Below are positions 9,435 to 18,045 of a stretch of DNA of 64,000 bases, piece after piece. Every line of letters starts with the position of its first letter. Positions within the stretch are counted from its first letter, which is position 1. The position numbers and the translations under genes were made by a program. The stretch is from Acetatifactor muris. GTDB lineage: Bacteria; Bacillota; Clostridia; Lachnospirales; Lachnospiraceae. A model generated the notes under the pieces. That model ran no database searches. It worked only from the letters and a program-made list of their open reading frames with translations, and was not told the DNA's origin. The stretch spans positions 62,001-126,000 of the forward strand of contig JAMPHD010000004.1 in the NCBI GenBank assembly GCA_023663635.1, read 5' to 3'.

Positions 9435-10067
9435 CTACTCCGCCCGAGTCCGCACGACCCTGCCGTCCTCTATCCGGATCCGTCCGTTGGCAATATCGTC
9501 TATGGCCCGGGGCAGCAAGATCCATTCCGCCTGCTCCATCACTCTGCGCTGTAAGATCTCCGGCGTATCCCCGTCCTCCACGGCCACGGGTTTCTGGGCG
9601 ATGATGGGTCCCTCGTCCATGCCTTCCGTCACAAAATGCACGGTGGCTCCGGTGATCTTCACACCCCGCTCCAAAGCCTTTTCATGCACCTTGAGCCCGT
9701 AATAGCCCACCCCGCAAAAGGACGGGATCAGGGAGGGATGGATATTGATGATCCTTCCCGGGTAACGCTCCACCATCCGGGGAGGGATCTTTACCAGAAA
9801 TCCCGCCAACACGATCAGATCCGGCCGCATTTCGTCCACTTTTTCCAAAAGCGCGTCCTCAAAGAGCTCCCTGCTCTCATAGTCCGCGGGAGAGACGCTG
9901 ACGGCGGGCACATTGGCATTCCTCGCCCGCTCCAGGCTCTTCACGGTCTTATTGTTGCTGATCACACCCACGATCCCGGTGTTGGTAATCTCGCCTTTTT
10001 GCACACCGTCCAAGATCGCCTGCAGATTGGTCCCGCCTCCGGAGACCAGAACTACCACTCTCAACAT
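9435..10067 (-). CDS. purN: Phosphoribosylglycinamide formyltransferase
   Basis: PurN transfers a formyl group from 10-formyl-tetrahydrofolate to glycinamide ribonucleotide, step three of purine synthesis. The 210 residues contain the N-terminal phosphate-binding [11 protein letters not shown] and the catalytic [11 protein letters not shown] motif with its Asn and His. The length is typical. Its start overlaps the end of purM by seven bases, so the two are translationally coupled. Confidence 0.97.
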   Translation of the reverse strand: MLRVVVLVSGGGTNLQAILDGVQKGEITNTGIVGVISNNKTVKSLERARNANVPAVSVSPADYESRELFEDALLEKVDEMRPDLIVLAGFLVKIPPRMVERYPGRIINIHPSLIPSFCGVGYYGLKVHEKALERGVKITGATVHFVTEGMDEGPIIAQKPVAVEDGDTPEILQRRVMEQAEWILLPRAIDDIANGRIRIEDGRVVRTRAE

Positions 10068-11086
10068 ATGTCCACGCCCTTCTCTCCGGCCTGACAGCGT
10101 CCCACGATATAGGCGGTATCACCCGCCGCGGCCAAAGCCTTCAAAGTCCGGTCCGCATCCCCGGGATCCACTGCCAACACCATGCCGAGTCCCATATTGT
10201 ATGTATTGTACATCATTTCATCCGCAATATCGCCCTTTTGCTGCATCAGTCGGAAGATCGCGGGCACCTCATAGCTGTCGCGTTCTATGATGGCGCGCAC
10301 GCCCTCAGGCAGCATTCTGGGAATATTTTCATAGAAACCGCCGCCCGTGATATGGCTGCAGCCCTTGATCCGCACACCTGCCTCGCGGACGGATCTCAGC
10401 GCCTTCACATAGATTCTGGTGGGGGTGAGCAGCGCATCGCCCAAAGTCATCCCCAACTCCTCATAATAAGTGTCCAGACTCTCTCCCGTCATCTCAAAAA
10501 TTTTACGCACCAGCGAGAACCCGTTGGAGTGTACGCCGGAGGAGGCGATGCCGATCAGCGTATCCCCCGCCCTGATGGAGGAGCCGTCAATGATATCCTT
10601 CTCATCCGCCACACCCACGGCAAAACCCGCCAGATCATACTCATCCTCGGGCATCAGTCCGGGATGCTCCGCCGTCTCTCCGCCGATCAGAGCGGCGCCG
10701 GCCTGTCTGCAGCCCTCCGCTACCCCCTTCACAATGGAGGCGATCTTCTCCGGATAATTCTTGCCGCAGGCTATGTAATCCAGGAAAAACAGCGGCTCGC
10801 CCCCCGCGCAGGCCACGTCGTTCACACACATGGCCACGCAGTCTATGCCTATGGTGTCGTGCCTGTCCAGAAGAAAGGCCAACTTGATCTTGGTACCCAC
10901 CCCGTCCGTTCCGGACAGAAGGACCGGATTCTCCATCTCTTTGATCGCCTTCATGGAAAACGCTCCGGAGAAACCGCCCAATCCGCCCATCACCTCCGGG
11001 CGCATGGTCTCCTTTACATATTGTTTCATCAGTTCCACGGACCGGTAGCCGGCCTCAATGTCCACTCCCGCTTTCTTGTAATCCAT
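10061..11086 (-). CDS. purM: Phosphoribosylformylglycinamidine cyclo-ligase (AIR synthetase)
   Basis: PurM closes the imidazole ring to give aminoimidazole ribonucleotide using ATP. 341 residues, the usual length, starting [21 protein letters not shown]. Signatures include [13 protein letters not shown], the conserved [19 protein letters not shown] stretch and [25 protein letters not shown] precedes the ATG. It lies nine bases after purE and overlaps purN. Confidence 0.98.
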   Translation of the reverse strand: MDYKKAGVDIEAGYRSVELMKQYVKETMRPEVMGGLGGFSGAFSMKAIKEMENPVLLSGTDGVGTKIKLAFLLDRHDTIGIDCVAMCVNDVACAGGEPLFFLDYIACGKNYPEKIASIVKGVAEGCRQAGAALIGGETAEHPGLMPEDEYDLAGFAVGVADEKDIIDGSSIRAGDTLIGIASSGVHSNGFSLVRKIFEMTGESLDTYYEELGMTLGDALLTPTRIYVKALRSVREAGVRIKGCSHITGGGFYENIPRMLPEGVRAIIERDSYEVPAIFRLMQQKGDIADEMMYNTYNMGLGMVLAVDPGDADRTLKALAAAGDTAYIVGRCQAGEKGVDIC

Positions 11087-11094
11087 CTCTGCTC

Positions 11095-11619
11095 CTATTC
11101 CGCCATGTATGCTTTGTAACCGATCTGCTGCAGTTTGTCGTCCTTGGCCTCCACCTGTCCTTTGAGCCTGGCGCTGTAGTCCTTCAGTTTCCGCAGCAGG
11201 GCCTCATCCGAAGTCGCCAGAATTTTGGCAGCCAAAAGTCCCGCGTTGGCCCCGCCGTTGATGGCCACCGTGGCCACGGGAATACCCGAGGGCATCTGTA
11301 CGATGGAATAGAGAGAATCCCTGCCGCCCAGCGATGTGGTGTGCATGGGAATCCCGATCACGGGCATGGGAAAGATCGCGGCGCACATCCCGGGCAGATG
11401 GGCCGCCATGCCCGCCCCCGCGATGATCACCTTCAGTCCCTTCTTCTCCGCCTCCCCGGCATATTCAAAAAACACATCCGGCTCCCTGTGCGCACTGATG
11501 ATCCGCATCTCATAGGAGATGCCCAATTCCTCCAAAATATCCGCCGCCTTGGCCATGACCGGCATGTCCGAGTCACTTCCCATCACAATGCCCACCAGGG
11601 GCTTTACCGTATCCGCCAT
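11095..11619 (-). CDS. purE: N5-carboxyaminoimidazole ribonucleotide mutase
   Basis: PurE class I moves the carboxylate on the imidazole ring to give CAIR. 174 residues starting [18 protein letters not shown]; the start at 11619 is chosen because AGGAGG lies six bases upstream, while an earlier in-frame ATG (11643) has none. The conserved [16 protein letters not shown] and [11 protein letters not shown] motifs are intact. It leads the pur group here. No purK is seen nearby, and purC, purF, purL and purH are outside the window. Confidence 0.97.
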   Translation of the reverse strand: MADTVKPLVGIVMGSDSDMPVMAKAADILEELGISYEMRIISAHREPDVFFEYAGEAEKKGLKVIIAGAGMAAHLPGMCAAIFPMPVIGIPMHTTSLGGRDSLYSIVQMPSGIPVATVAINGGANAGLLAAKILATSDEALLRKLKDYSARLKGQVEAKDDKLQQIGYKAYMAE

Positions 11620-11667
11620 GATGTCCTCCTTATGTCCTCTCAAATCGGAATCTATACCACCATATCT

Positions 11668-11696
11668 AGTTTACCCGAAACAGATGTTGTATGCAA
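11668..11696 (-). promoter_or_regulatory. Likely sigma-A promoter of purE-purM-purN-purD
   Basis: On the minus strand TTGCAT (11696-11691), a 17-base spacer and TAAACT (11673-11668) lie about 45 bp upstream of the purE start. No PurR-type box or guanine riboswitch is visible in the short leader, and the region upstream is the long inverted repeat. Confidence 0.6.
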
Positions 11697-11730
11697 GGAT
11701 TATCTGAAAAATTTAATGGAAAATAAAGAA

Positions 11731-11957
11731 ACCGTTTGGGCTTTGCCGCTCATTACTCTTGCGCAGTCCGCTCCGTCGGGTAATTATTCCTGCTCGGCAC
11801 GCTCCCGCTCGGCGGAAAACGCAACGGTGCTAAACAGGAGCAATAAATTGCTCCAAAAGGACTTCGTTAAGCACCGGCGTTTTCCAACGGCCCTCGCAGA
11901 AACAATTACCTGGCGGAGCGGGTCGGTTGCGGAATGAACGGCAAAGGCCAAAGCGGT
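11731..11957. repeat. Long near-palindromic repeat element, copy A
   Basis: The 227 bp read almost as a perfect hairpin: the left arm from ACCGTTTGGG (11731) pairs with the right arm ending CCAAAGCGGT (11957). The inner core is CGGTGCTAAAC ... GTTAAGCACCGG, and the loop holds its own small hairpin GGAGCAA-TAAA-TTGCTCC (11837-11854). A second, diverged copy lies at 60801-61046. Both begin just past the stop codon of a minus-strand gene. No open reading frame of interest is present. It fills the 340-bp gap between the aminopeptidase gene and purE. It could be a MITE-like element or a transcribed terminator/ncRNA hairpin. Confidence 0.8.
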
Positions 11958-11958
11958 C

Positions 11959-14082
11959 TCACTCCTCAAACGCCCTGTTCAGCTCCTCCGTCCCGGGCAG
12001 CACGAACCTGCCCTCGCGGATGATCTCCACCCTGCTGCCGTCCGGGCGCACCGCCGTCAGCTCCCCCAACTCGTCATAGGGGATGGTGATGTCCGTGTGA
12101 CAGTTAAAATAAGCCTTCTCCGGCGCCCTGTCCCGCAGCGCGGACAGTTCATTGTCCTTGGCCACGATCTCCTTTCCGTCCGGATTGTACACCCGCACAT
12201 TCTCCGCGTGGGAATAACAGGTATCGCCCACCGCAAAATGCGGCCCGGTCTTCTCTGCGATCAAAATGGGAAATTTATCCTGCACCCCGTACTTTTGGGC
12301 CACCACATAGGCGGTGGTGTTGGTGCCGATGGCAAACTCGCCCATAGGCAGGGTGTCATGCCGAAACAGCACATTTTCCCAAATAAATTTCCGATTCTCT
12401 TCCTCCGCGGCAAAATTGTCGCAGCGGTAGTCCCGGACTCTGCCCTCCGCAAACTCCAACTCCAAGTTCCTGTATTCCAAGCCGTTCAGGTATACGCGGC
12501 TCACATGCAAAAGCCCCTCCGTGCCCGCCAGTACCGGTGAGGTAAACACCTCTCCCACGGGAATGTTCACATCCGCCACACAGTTTTCAAAACAGGTCTC
12601 CCTCGACGGATCGGCAAGTTTTCTCAGATTCACCCGAAGGTCGGTGCGATTGTTTCCCATTCCCTTCACCTCGCAGTGATCCGCCGTGTCCAACACATCG
12701 ATCAGACACTGCTGAATGTCCCGATACAGGCGGTAATCCAACGTATTGAGCCGGATGATCTCCTCAAAGAAGGCGTGATAACACTCCATCCGGTCCCTCA
12801 GCCTCAATTTGCCCGGCAATGCCTCGTCAAAGCATTCTCTGATCTCCGGCATGGGAAAGGCGATGATCGTGAAACTCCGCTCCTCCTCCAAGATATACTT
12901 TCTCTGCAGTTCCCCCGCCAGAGTCCGATATTCCACCCAGAGCGCGTTCTGCTCCCCGCTCATCCGCAGAGCCTCAGGCTTATTTTCCGGCTCGAAATTC
13001 GGCTCCCCGAAAGTCTCCAATACCGCGGGGCCCGCGTACTCCAAAGCCTGTCGCTTATATTTCTCAAAGGCGGTGCGGGTCACCTCCAACCTGTGGTTCA
13101 TATAAGCACGGTCAAAGAAGATCGCCCTGTCGTCCTTGTGGTCAAAATCGTACTGCCTGTTGGGCTCTCCGCCATAATAACCGCTCTTAAAAAGGGAGGG
13201 ATTGTCCAAAATGCTCGTGGCGGCGCGATAACACACCGGCTGCAGTCCCATCTTCTCCAGATTCTCCACGACTCTTCTCATCATGCGCTCAAATCCCACC
13301 CGATAGCGGATCTCCGCCGTCCTCTTCTTGGACAGATCCTTGCCCGCCACCTCGAAGCCCTTGCGATATCCCTCCGTGAAAGTATCCGCCATCACGCGGA
13401 TCCGCTCCTCGGGGAGCGCAGCCATGAAACGGGCCATTTCCAACTCATTTTCGCCGATATACTCACCGTAGGCGAACAGATACCGCACATCGGCAAGATC
13501 CGCGTTCCGGATCAGATCCACCGCAAAATTTCCCTCCGGCACCAGCATCTCCCGCAGATGCCGCTCCACCGCCGTCTCCGTGTAATCGCTGACGAACCGG
13601 TACAGAATCTGCCGGATCTCCTCCGCCTTCGGCAGCCCGGACGAGTCCTGCCGGGCACAGGCAAAGGCGCCGTACACTTCCACAAACAGCTCCAGACGGA
13701 TCACCACCGCCTCCTCCTGCCCCTCATAGACAAAAGGGATCAGACTGCGCATCTCCCGATACAGAAAAGAAAGCATGGCGCCGAACTCCTCCCCGAGCCG
13801 CTCCACCGCATAGGCAGGATTCGCGTAACTGCGGCCGTAACGCGCGGGCAACACATCCTCATAGAGCGCTTCGTTTCGCGCGCGCAGCTCCTCCAAAGAG
13901 GCCGTGTTCAGGCCGCCCTCCGCCGGAAACCGCGCCTCCCTTTCCACCAACAGCACAAACTCCGCCACTGTGGCAAAATAATCCGAAAACGCGTCCCCGT
14001 CCCTTCGCTCCACCGCTATCTCACGGATCCGCTCCGGAACCGGTCCATGCCTCTCACCTAAAACGCTGCTTTCATCCCACAT
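11959..14082 (-). CDS. Large M29-type aminopeptidase
   Basis: 707 residues. The C-terminal 300 or so resemble the thermophilic aminopeptidase M29 family (AmpS/aminopeptidase T): ADVNIPVGEVFTSP holds a conserved metal-binding Glu, and YSHAENVRV and FNCHTDITIPYDEL hold candidate His/Asp ligands. M29 enzymes are usually about 400 residues and remove N-terminal amino acids with a two-metal centre; this protein has a long extra N-terminal region, a form seen in clostridia. No signal peptide, so it is probably cytoplasmic. The stop codon abuts the long inverted repeat, which could end the transcript. Family is fairly sure; substrate is unknown. Confidence 0.85.
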   Translation of the reverse strand: MWDESSVLGERHGPVPERIREIAVERRDGDAFSDYFATVAEFVLLVEREARFPAEGGLNTASLEELRARNEALYEDVLPARYGRSYANPAYAVERLGEEFGAMLSFLYREMRSLIPFVYEGQEEAVVIRLELFVEVYGAFACARQDSSGLPKAEEIRQILYRFVSDYTETAVERHLREMLVPEGNFAVDLIRNADLADVRYLFAYGEYIGENELEMARFMAALPEERIRVMADTFTEGYRKGFEVAGKDLSKKRTAEIRYRVGFERMMRRVVENLEKMGLQPVCYRAATSILDNPSLFKSGYYGGEPNRQYDFDHKDDRAIFFDRAYMNHRLEVTRTAFEKYKRQALEYAGPAVLETFGEPNFEPENKPEALRMSGEQNALWVEYRTLAGELQRKYILEEERSFTIIAFPMPEIRECFDEALPGKLRLRDRMECYHAFFEEIIRLNTLDYRLYRDIQQCLIDVLDTADHCEVKGMGNNRTDLRVNLRKLADPSRETCFENCVADVNIPVGEVFTSPVLAGTEGLLHVSRVYLNGLEYRNLELEFAEGRVRDYRCDNFAAEEENRKFIWENVLFRHDTLPMGEFAIGTNTTAYVVAQKYGVQDKFPILIAEKTGPHFAVGDTCYSHAENVRVYNPDGKEIVAKDNELSALRDRAPEKAYFNCHTDITIPYDELGELTAVRPDGSRVEIIREGRFVLPGTEELNRAFEE

Positions 14083-14093
14083 CCCACATCCTC

Positions 14094-14405
14094 CTAAAAA
14101 CTCAATTGTACCAGAAACATCAGTATGATCAGCGCCACCATGTTCAAAAAGATGCCCAGCCCGGGAAACAGTTTGAAAGTATCTTTCTCACGCATGGTAA
14201 ACAGCCCCATGATCAGCCCGATTAGGGAAAAGAGCGTGGCCAGAAGTCCCGTGAGTCCGTAGCTTGCGGGTACGTTGCCGCCGTTTCGATAGGACAGATA
14301 CAGCACGATCCCCATGGATGCATTGCTGATCAACCCCAGGATCGTGGACATGATGGCCCGCTCGGAATGTTTCCTATTGGTAAAGATATAGTTTTTCCGT
14401 TTCAT
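14094..14405 (-). CDS. Small membrane protein, DUF6142-like
   Basis: 103 residues. A charged start (MKRKNYIFTNRKHSERAI) is followed by three hydrophobic segments: MSTILGLISNASMGIVLYL, YGLTGLLATLFSLIGLIMGLF and FPGLGIFLNMVALIILMFLVQL. This matches my memory of the DUF6142 family of Lachnospiraceae; the function is unknown. It ends 11 bases before the aminopeptidase start, so the two are probably co-transcribed. A perfect 11-bp palindrome lies about 45 bp upstream. Confidence 0.75.
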   Translation of the reverse strand: MKRKNYIFTNRKHSERAIMSTILGLISNASMGIVLYLSYRNGGNVPASYGLTGLLATLFSLIGLIMGLFTMREKDTFKLFPGLGIFLNMVALIILMFLVQLSF

Positions 14406-14426
14406 GCGATCCTACTCCCCGTTAAT

Positions 14427-14470
14427 CAAATACCCCGCGGCATTCGTCAAGTCAACATAGTTGACTTGAC
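14427..14470 (-). promoter_or_regulatory. Perfect palindrome over a weak promoter upstream of the DUF6142-like gene
   Basis: GTCAAGTCAAC (14446-14456), spacer ATA, then GTTGACTTGAC (14460-14470) form a perfect inverted repeat. On the minus strand TTGACT (14455-14450), 17 bases and TATTTG (14432-14427) could be a promoter partly inside it. A repressor or activator site is likely; no regulator gene is adjacent. Confidence 0.5.
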
Positions 14471-14490
14471 TCATTGCTCGCGGGAATAAA

Positions 14491-14521
14491 GGCACTCCCG
14501 GTAAATCCATCCGGGAGTGCC
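14491..14521 (-). terminator. Hairpin terminator after the pyrE transcript
   Basis: GGCACTCCCGG and CCGGGAGTGCC form a perfect 11-bp stem with a 9-base loop. On the minus strand it is followed by CTTTATT, a weak T-run. It lies 16 bases past the stop of the 50-residue membrane protein downstream of pyrE, so it probably ends that transcript. Confidence 0.75.
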
Positions 14522-14536
14522 CGCCCATCTTCCTTT

Positions 14537-14689
14537 TTAGAACAAAACTTTACTCTTTTCCGCCAAAAGCTTAGCCCCGCAAACGATCAGCATCACTCCC
14601 GACGCCACGCCGACCACCAACACCACGATACCCACTGCAATGTTCCACGCCCCGGTCCCACGCATGGTCTTATACACTTTTTCTTCCAT
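14537..14689 (-). CDS. 50-residue single-span membrane protein downstream of pyrE
   Basis: A short gene read directly from the sequence: ATG at 14689 preceded by AGGAGG and eight bases, TAA at 14537-14539. The product begins MEEKVYKTMRGTGAWNIAVG, continues with one long hydrophobic helix rich in Val and Gly, and ends LLAEKSKVLF. It starts 22 bases after the pyrE stop and is followed by a terminator, so it belongs to the pyrE transcript. I know no function. The strong ribosome site, the clean helix and its placement argue for a real gene. Confidence 0.7.
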   Translation of the reverse strand: MEEKVYKTMRGTGAWNIAVGIVVLVVGVASGVMLIVCGAKLLAEKSKVLF

Positions 14690-14710
14690 TTTGCCGTCCT
14701 CCTGTCTCCC

Positions 14711-15391
14711 TCAGTCTCGTGCCCCATATGTCTCATAATATTGATCGATGGATGCCTTCAGCGCGTCATCTATATAAATCTGCCCCTTGTAGGGCCTGTT
14801 ATACAGATGCTCCGTCACATCAGCCATGCTGACAATGGCATTGGCCTCAAAACCGTATTTGGACTTTATCTCCTCAAGCGCGCTCCTGTCGCTGTCAAGT
14901 CCCTTTTCCATGCGGTTTAGGGACACCATCAATCCCTTGATCTCCACATCGGCCTGTCCCTTCAGGATCGGGAATGTCTCCTCAATGGACTTTCCGGAGG
15001 TCGTCACATCCTCGATGATCACCACCCTGTCTCCGTCCTGCAGTTTGCTGCCCAGAAGGATTCCCACGTCACCGTGATCCTTGACCTCCTTGCGGTTGGA
15101 GCAATAGCGGATCTCCTTCCCGTAGAGCTCGCTGTAAGCGATGGTAGTCGCCACGCTCAAAGGAATCCCCTTGTACGCCGGACCGAACAACACATCGAAA
15201 TCATCGCCGTAAGTGTCGTGGATGGCCTTAGCGTAATACTCGCCCAGTCTCTTGAGCTGCGCCCCCGTCACATAGGCCCCCGCGTTCATGAAGAATGGGG
15301 ACTTGCGCCCGCTCTTGAGCGTGAACTCCCCGAATTTTAACACCTGACAGTCCACCATGAACTCGATGAACTCCTGCTTATACTGTTCCAT
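14711..15391 (-). CDS. pyrE: Orotate phosphoribosyltransferase
   Basis: PyrE joins orotate to phosphoribosyl pyrophosphate to give orotidine monophosphate. 226 residues of the longer PyrE subtype, with the PRPP loop VVIIEDVTTSGKSIEE and LFGPAYKGIPLSVATTIAYSELYGK. It starts at 15391 behind a sigma-A-like promoter. pyrF lies separately at 34.3 kb; the rest of the pyr pathway is not in the window. Confidence 0.96.
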   Translation of the reverse strand: MEQYKQEFIEFMVDCQVLKFGEFTLKSGRKSPFFMNAGAYVTGAQLKRLGEYYAKAIHDTYGDDFDVLFGPAYKGIPLSVATTIAYSELYGKEIRYCSNRKEVKDHGDVGILLGSKLQDGDRVVIIEDVTTSGKSIEETFPILKGQADVEIKGLMVSLNRMEKGLDSDRSALEEIKSKYGFEANAIVSMADVTEHLYNRPYKGQIYIDDALKASIDQYYETYGARD

Positions 15392-15453
15392 TGTACCCTA
15401 AATCCTCCGGTTTGCAGAGCATTTTGCCCATATTGATTCCAAATATTTCTTTT

Positions 15454-15482
15454 ATACTATCATAAAATATTTGAATGTTCAA
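15454..15482 (-). promoter_or_regulatory. Likely pyrE promoter
   Basis: On the minus strand TTGAAC (15482-15477), 17 bases, then TAGTAT (15459-15454), about 60 bp upstream of the pyrE start codon in clearly A+T-rich DNA. No PyrR-type attenuator hairpin can be seen in the short leader. Confidence 0.6.
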
Positions 15483-15501
15483 TCGGTTTCTACGGAAAAG
15501 A

Positions 15502-15723
15502 TCAACCCTGCAAACTTGCGATACGCTCCTCAAACTGTTGCAGACTTTGCGCCCCGGCCGCAGCTTTGCACCAAAGACGGAGTGTCTCAAGATCCGTCTG
15601 ACTTTTGATCCGCTCCGCAAGCTCCCGGGGGATCTCGCCCAACTCTCCCAGGAAATCAAGGATTGCCTCAATTTTTCCTTTCGCTTTCCAGTCCTGCTCC
15701 ATTTTCCTCACTGCCTGACACAT
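15502..15723 (-). pseudogene. C-terminal remnant of an Rpn/PD-(D/E)XK nuclease-type gene
   Basis: 73 residues starting MCQAVRKMEQDWKAKGKIEAILDFLGELGEIP and ending AAGAQSLQQFEERIASLQG, which look like the conserved tail of Rpn-family recombination-promoting nuclease/putative transposase proteins of gut clostridia. The catalytic nuclease domain is absent: the same frame stays open for about 60 codons upstream without a start or a recognisable domain, then meets a stop. AAGGAGG lies seven bases before the ATG, so a small protein could still be made, and internal starts giving short C-terminal products have been described in rpn genes. A decayed gene is the simpler view. Confidence 0.5.
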
Positions 15724-15950
15724 ATCGTAGCCTCCTTCCGCAGAGGAGTCACCGTGTCCTCTGCCGCCGTGTGTTTTGTTGTCTTGTTTCTGATTAAATT
15801 TGGTAAAATCTGATAAAACGGCAGAAGAACCTTGCCCTGGCGGAACCGCCTGATAATAAAGTAATAAAAGAATACGGATAGATTTGAAACTCTGATTTTA
15901 AGATACCTATAATCCTAATATAAACCGAGGATTCTGTCAAGTGCGAATAT

Positions 15951-16118
15951 TCAAAGGTTAAGATTCCAGGCGGTTTCCACGCCGTTGCCATAGCGGATAT
16001 GGCTGATGCGGTTCAGCGCATCATATTGGAAGGCCTCCGCGCATCCCAACTGATCGATACGCTCGCTGACCTTGCCGAAACCGGTGTAGCGGTACTGCTC
16101 TCCAAACGCTCTCCATCC
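15951..16118 (-). pseudogene. Fragment of an RHS-repeat protein gene
   Basis: Between the mnmA stop and 15951 the minus strand reads RAFGEQYRYTGFGKVSERID and then FQYDALNRISHIRYGNGVET, ending at TGA. The YDALNRISHIRYGNGVET part is a typical RHS/YD repeat. Only about 55 codons remain, with no start, and the frame opens right behind a TGA that overlaps the end of mnmA. This is a degraded piece of a large polymorphic-toxin or wall-protein gene. Bases 15724-15950 between this and the Rpn remnant show nothing else. Confidence 0.7.
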
Positions 16119-16121
16119 GTG

Positions 16122-17234
16122 TCAAGGATCCTTTCTTCCGTCCGGATAGCTCTCCCTTTCTATTATCCCTCCGCCAAGCACCCGGTCCCCCTGATACCAA
16201 ACGATCGCCTGTCCCGGCGCGGCAGCCCTTACCTTCTCTTGGAAACGGCAGATCAGACGATCGGCATTCCGATATTCTACGGCGCAGGGATACTCCCTGC
16301 TCCCATATCGGATCTTTGCGGTCATATTGGGGCAATTTCTAAAATCATTGACCGCCATATAGTTGATATTGCCGCAAAGGACCCGATCCGTATAGGTCTC
16401 CTCGTCCGTCCCGAGCACAACCTCATTGGAATCCGGGCGTATCTCACACACATACATGGGCGCGCCCAAGGAAAGACGAAGTCCCTTTCTCTGTCCTATC
16501 GTGTACCTGTAAATTCCGGAATGTTTTCCCAGAACATTTCCCGCCTTATCCACAAAATTTCCCCCGCCCGGAACGTCCGCGTTTTGCGCAAGGAACGCTC
16601 CGTGATCGTGATCCGGGATAAAACAGATCTCCTGACTGTCCGGCTTGTCCGCGACAGGCAAGCCGGCTCTCTTCGCGATTTCTCTGACCTCTTCCTTATG
16701 ATACGCGCCTATCGGCATAAGCGTATGGGCCAGTTGAAACTGCGTGAGGCTATACAGGGCATAGGTCTGATCCTTTTGGTCCGTCACGGATTTACATATC
16801 GCGAATCTGCCGGCGGGAAGTCTTTTCACCTGAGCGTAATGTCCCGTTGCGATGTAATCCGCTCCTATTTCCATACCGCGCGACAAGAGCGCCTCCCATT
16901 TTACATAGCGGTTGCATCGGATACAGGGATTGGGCGTATTCCCGTTCAAATATTCCGATATAAAGTCATCGATCACCGACTTTTTAAAAACATCCTTAAA
17001 ATTCAAGACATAATACGGTATCTCCAAAAGCGCGGCCACCCGCCTCGCGTCCTCTGCCGCCTTTAATCCGCAGCATCCTCCGTTATCGCCTGTCGCGCAC
17101 GCATCCTCATCCTGCCAAACCCGCATTGTCACGCCGATCACGTCATATCCCTGCTCCTTTAGCAGATACGCGGCTACGGATGAATCCACACCTCCGGACA
17201 TGCCGACAACGACTTTTTGCTTTGACATGCTCAT
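16122..17234 (-). CDS. mnmA: tRNA-specific 2-thiouridylase MnmA
   Basis: MnmA puts sulfur on U34 of tRNAs for Lys, Glu and Gln, using persulfide sulfur from a cysteine desulfurase. 370 residues: PP-loop GMSGGVDSSVAAYLL at the N terminus, catalytic Cys pair in TPNPCIRCNRYVKW and the second Cys in DSQEICFIPD, then the C-terminal beta-barrel. The start at 17234 overlaps the stop of the nifS-nifU fusion gene (ATGA), so translation is coupled. In clostridia mnmA often follows nifS and nifU; here those two are fused by deletion, which raises the question where MnmA gets its sulfur. Confidence 0.97.
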   Translation of the reverse strand: MSMSKQKVVVGMSGGVDSSVAAYLLKEQGYDVIGVTMRVWQDEDACATGDNGGCCGLKAAEDARRVAALLEIPYYVLNFKDVFKKSVIDDFISEYLNGNTPNPCIRCNRYVKWEALLSRGMEIGADYIATGHYAQVKRLPAGRFAICKSVTDQKDQTYALYSLTQFQLAHTLMPIGAYHKEEVREIAKRAGLPVADKPDSQEICFIPDHDHGAFLAQNADVPGGGNFVDKAGNVLGKHSGIYRYTIGQRKGLRLSLGAPMYVCEIRPDSNEVVLGTDEETYTDRVLCGNINYMAVNDFRNCPNMTAKIRYGSREYPCAVEYRNADRLICRFQEKVRAAAPGQAIVWYQGDRVLGGGIIERESYPDGRKDP

Positions 17235-18013
17235 TCACCCGACTTTTCATAAATCTTTTCCGAAAGATCCTCTCTTTCTTCTATGTCATCTACCGGGGCT
17301 TTTAACCCTTCGATCTGCAGATTGTTTTTGACGGCATAATCCCATAATGCCGCCCGTACGGCCTCCTCCGCCAAAAGGGAACAATGCACCTTGACGGGCG
17401 GAAGTCCTCCCAACGCGTCCTGCACGGCCTTATTGGTGAGCTTTAGCGCCTCCTCCACCGATCTGCCCTTGATCAGCTCCGTCGCCATGCTGCCGGTCGC
17501 CACCGCGGCGCCGCAGCCGAATGTCTTAAATTTACAGTCCCGGATGATCCGGTCTTCGTCAATGTCAAGATAAATCCTCATGAGTATCGTATCTTTTCTG
17601 ATCGCCGCTTTTAATTCATCCAACTTTATGCTTCCGTTTTCATCCACTCCCACATAAGTGATCTCAAAGCCGAGCTTTTCCAGATACTCACAGGTATGCA
17701 GGACCGCGTGATGCTCGATCGCGGAGGTGATGATATGTTTCCCCTTTTCACGTCTCGCGAACGCCACCGCTTTCAGCGCCCAGTTGTCCGACTCGCTGCC
17801 GCCCCCGGTAAAATAGATCTCCTCCGGGTTGGCATTCAGGAAATCCGCCACCACGGCTCTCGAATCCTCGATCGCCTTCCTGCTCTCCCCCGCAAAGCGG
17901 TAAATACTTGACGTGTTTCCGTACAATTCTTTGAAATACGGCTGCATTGCCTCGTACACTTCATCCTTTACCCTTGTCGTCGCCGCATTATCCAAATAGA
18001 TCAATCCGCTCAT
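17231..18013 (-). pseudogene. nifS-nifU deletion fusion: N-terminal cysteine desulfurase joined to C-terminal Fe-S scaffold
   Basis: 260 residues in one frame. Residues 1-144 match the start of a NifS/IscS cysteine desulfurase (IYLDNAATT, FTGGGSESDNWALK, SAIEHHAV). From about 145 (RIYLDIDEDRIIRDCKFKTFGCGAAVATGS) it is the second half of a NifU/IscU scaffold, with C167 and C211 (KVHCSLLAEEAV). Lost are the PLP-binding Lys, the catalytic Cys of the desulfurase and the first scaffold Cys. The join is at about 17576-17585, inside ATACTCATGAG. The start at 18013 fits the family; upstream ATGs at 18025 and 18049 are possible. It cannot act as a normal desulfurase. A true genomic deletion or an assembly error would both explain it. 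Confidence 0.85.
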
Positions 18014-18045
18014 TTTAATAACCATGCCTTTCCGCAACCGAAATG

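Noticed and set aside
11341..11937. Open frame running from purE antisense into repeat copy A
   Set aside because: It crosses an antisense gene and the palindromic element and has no protein-like features.
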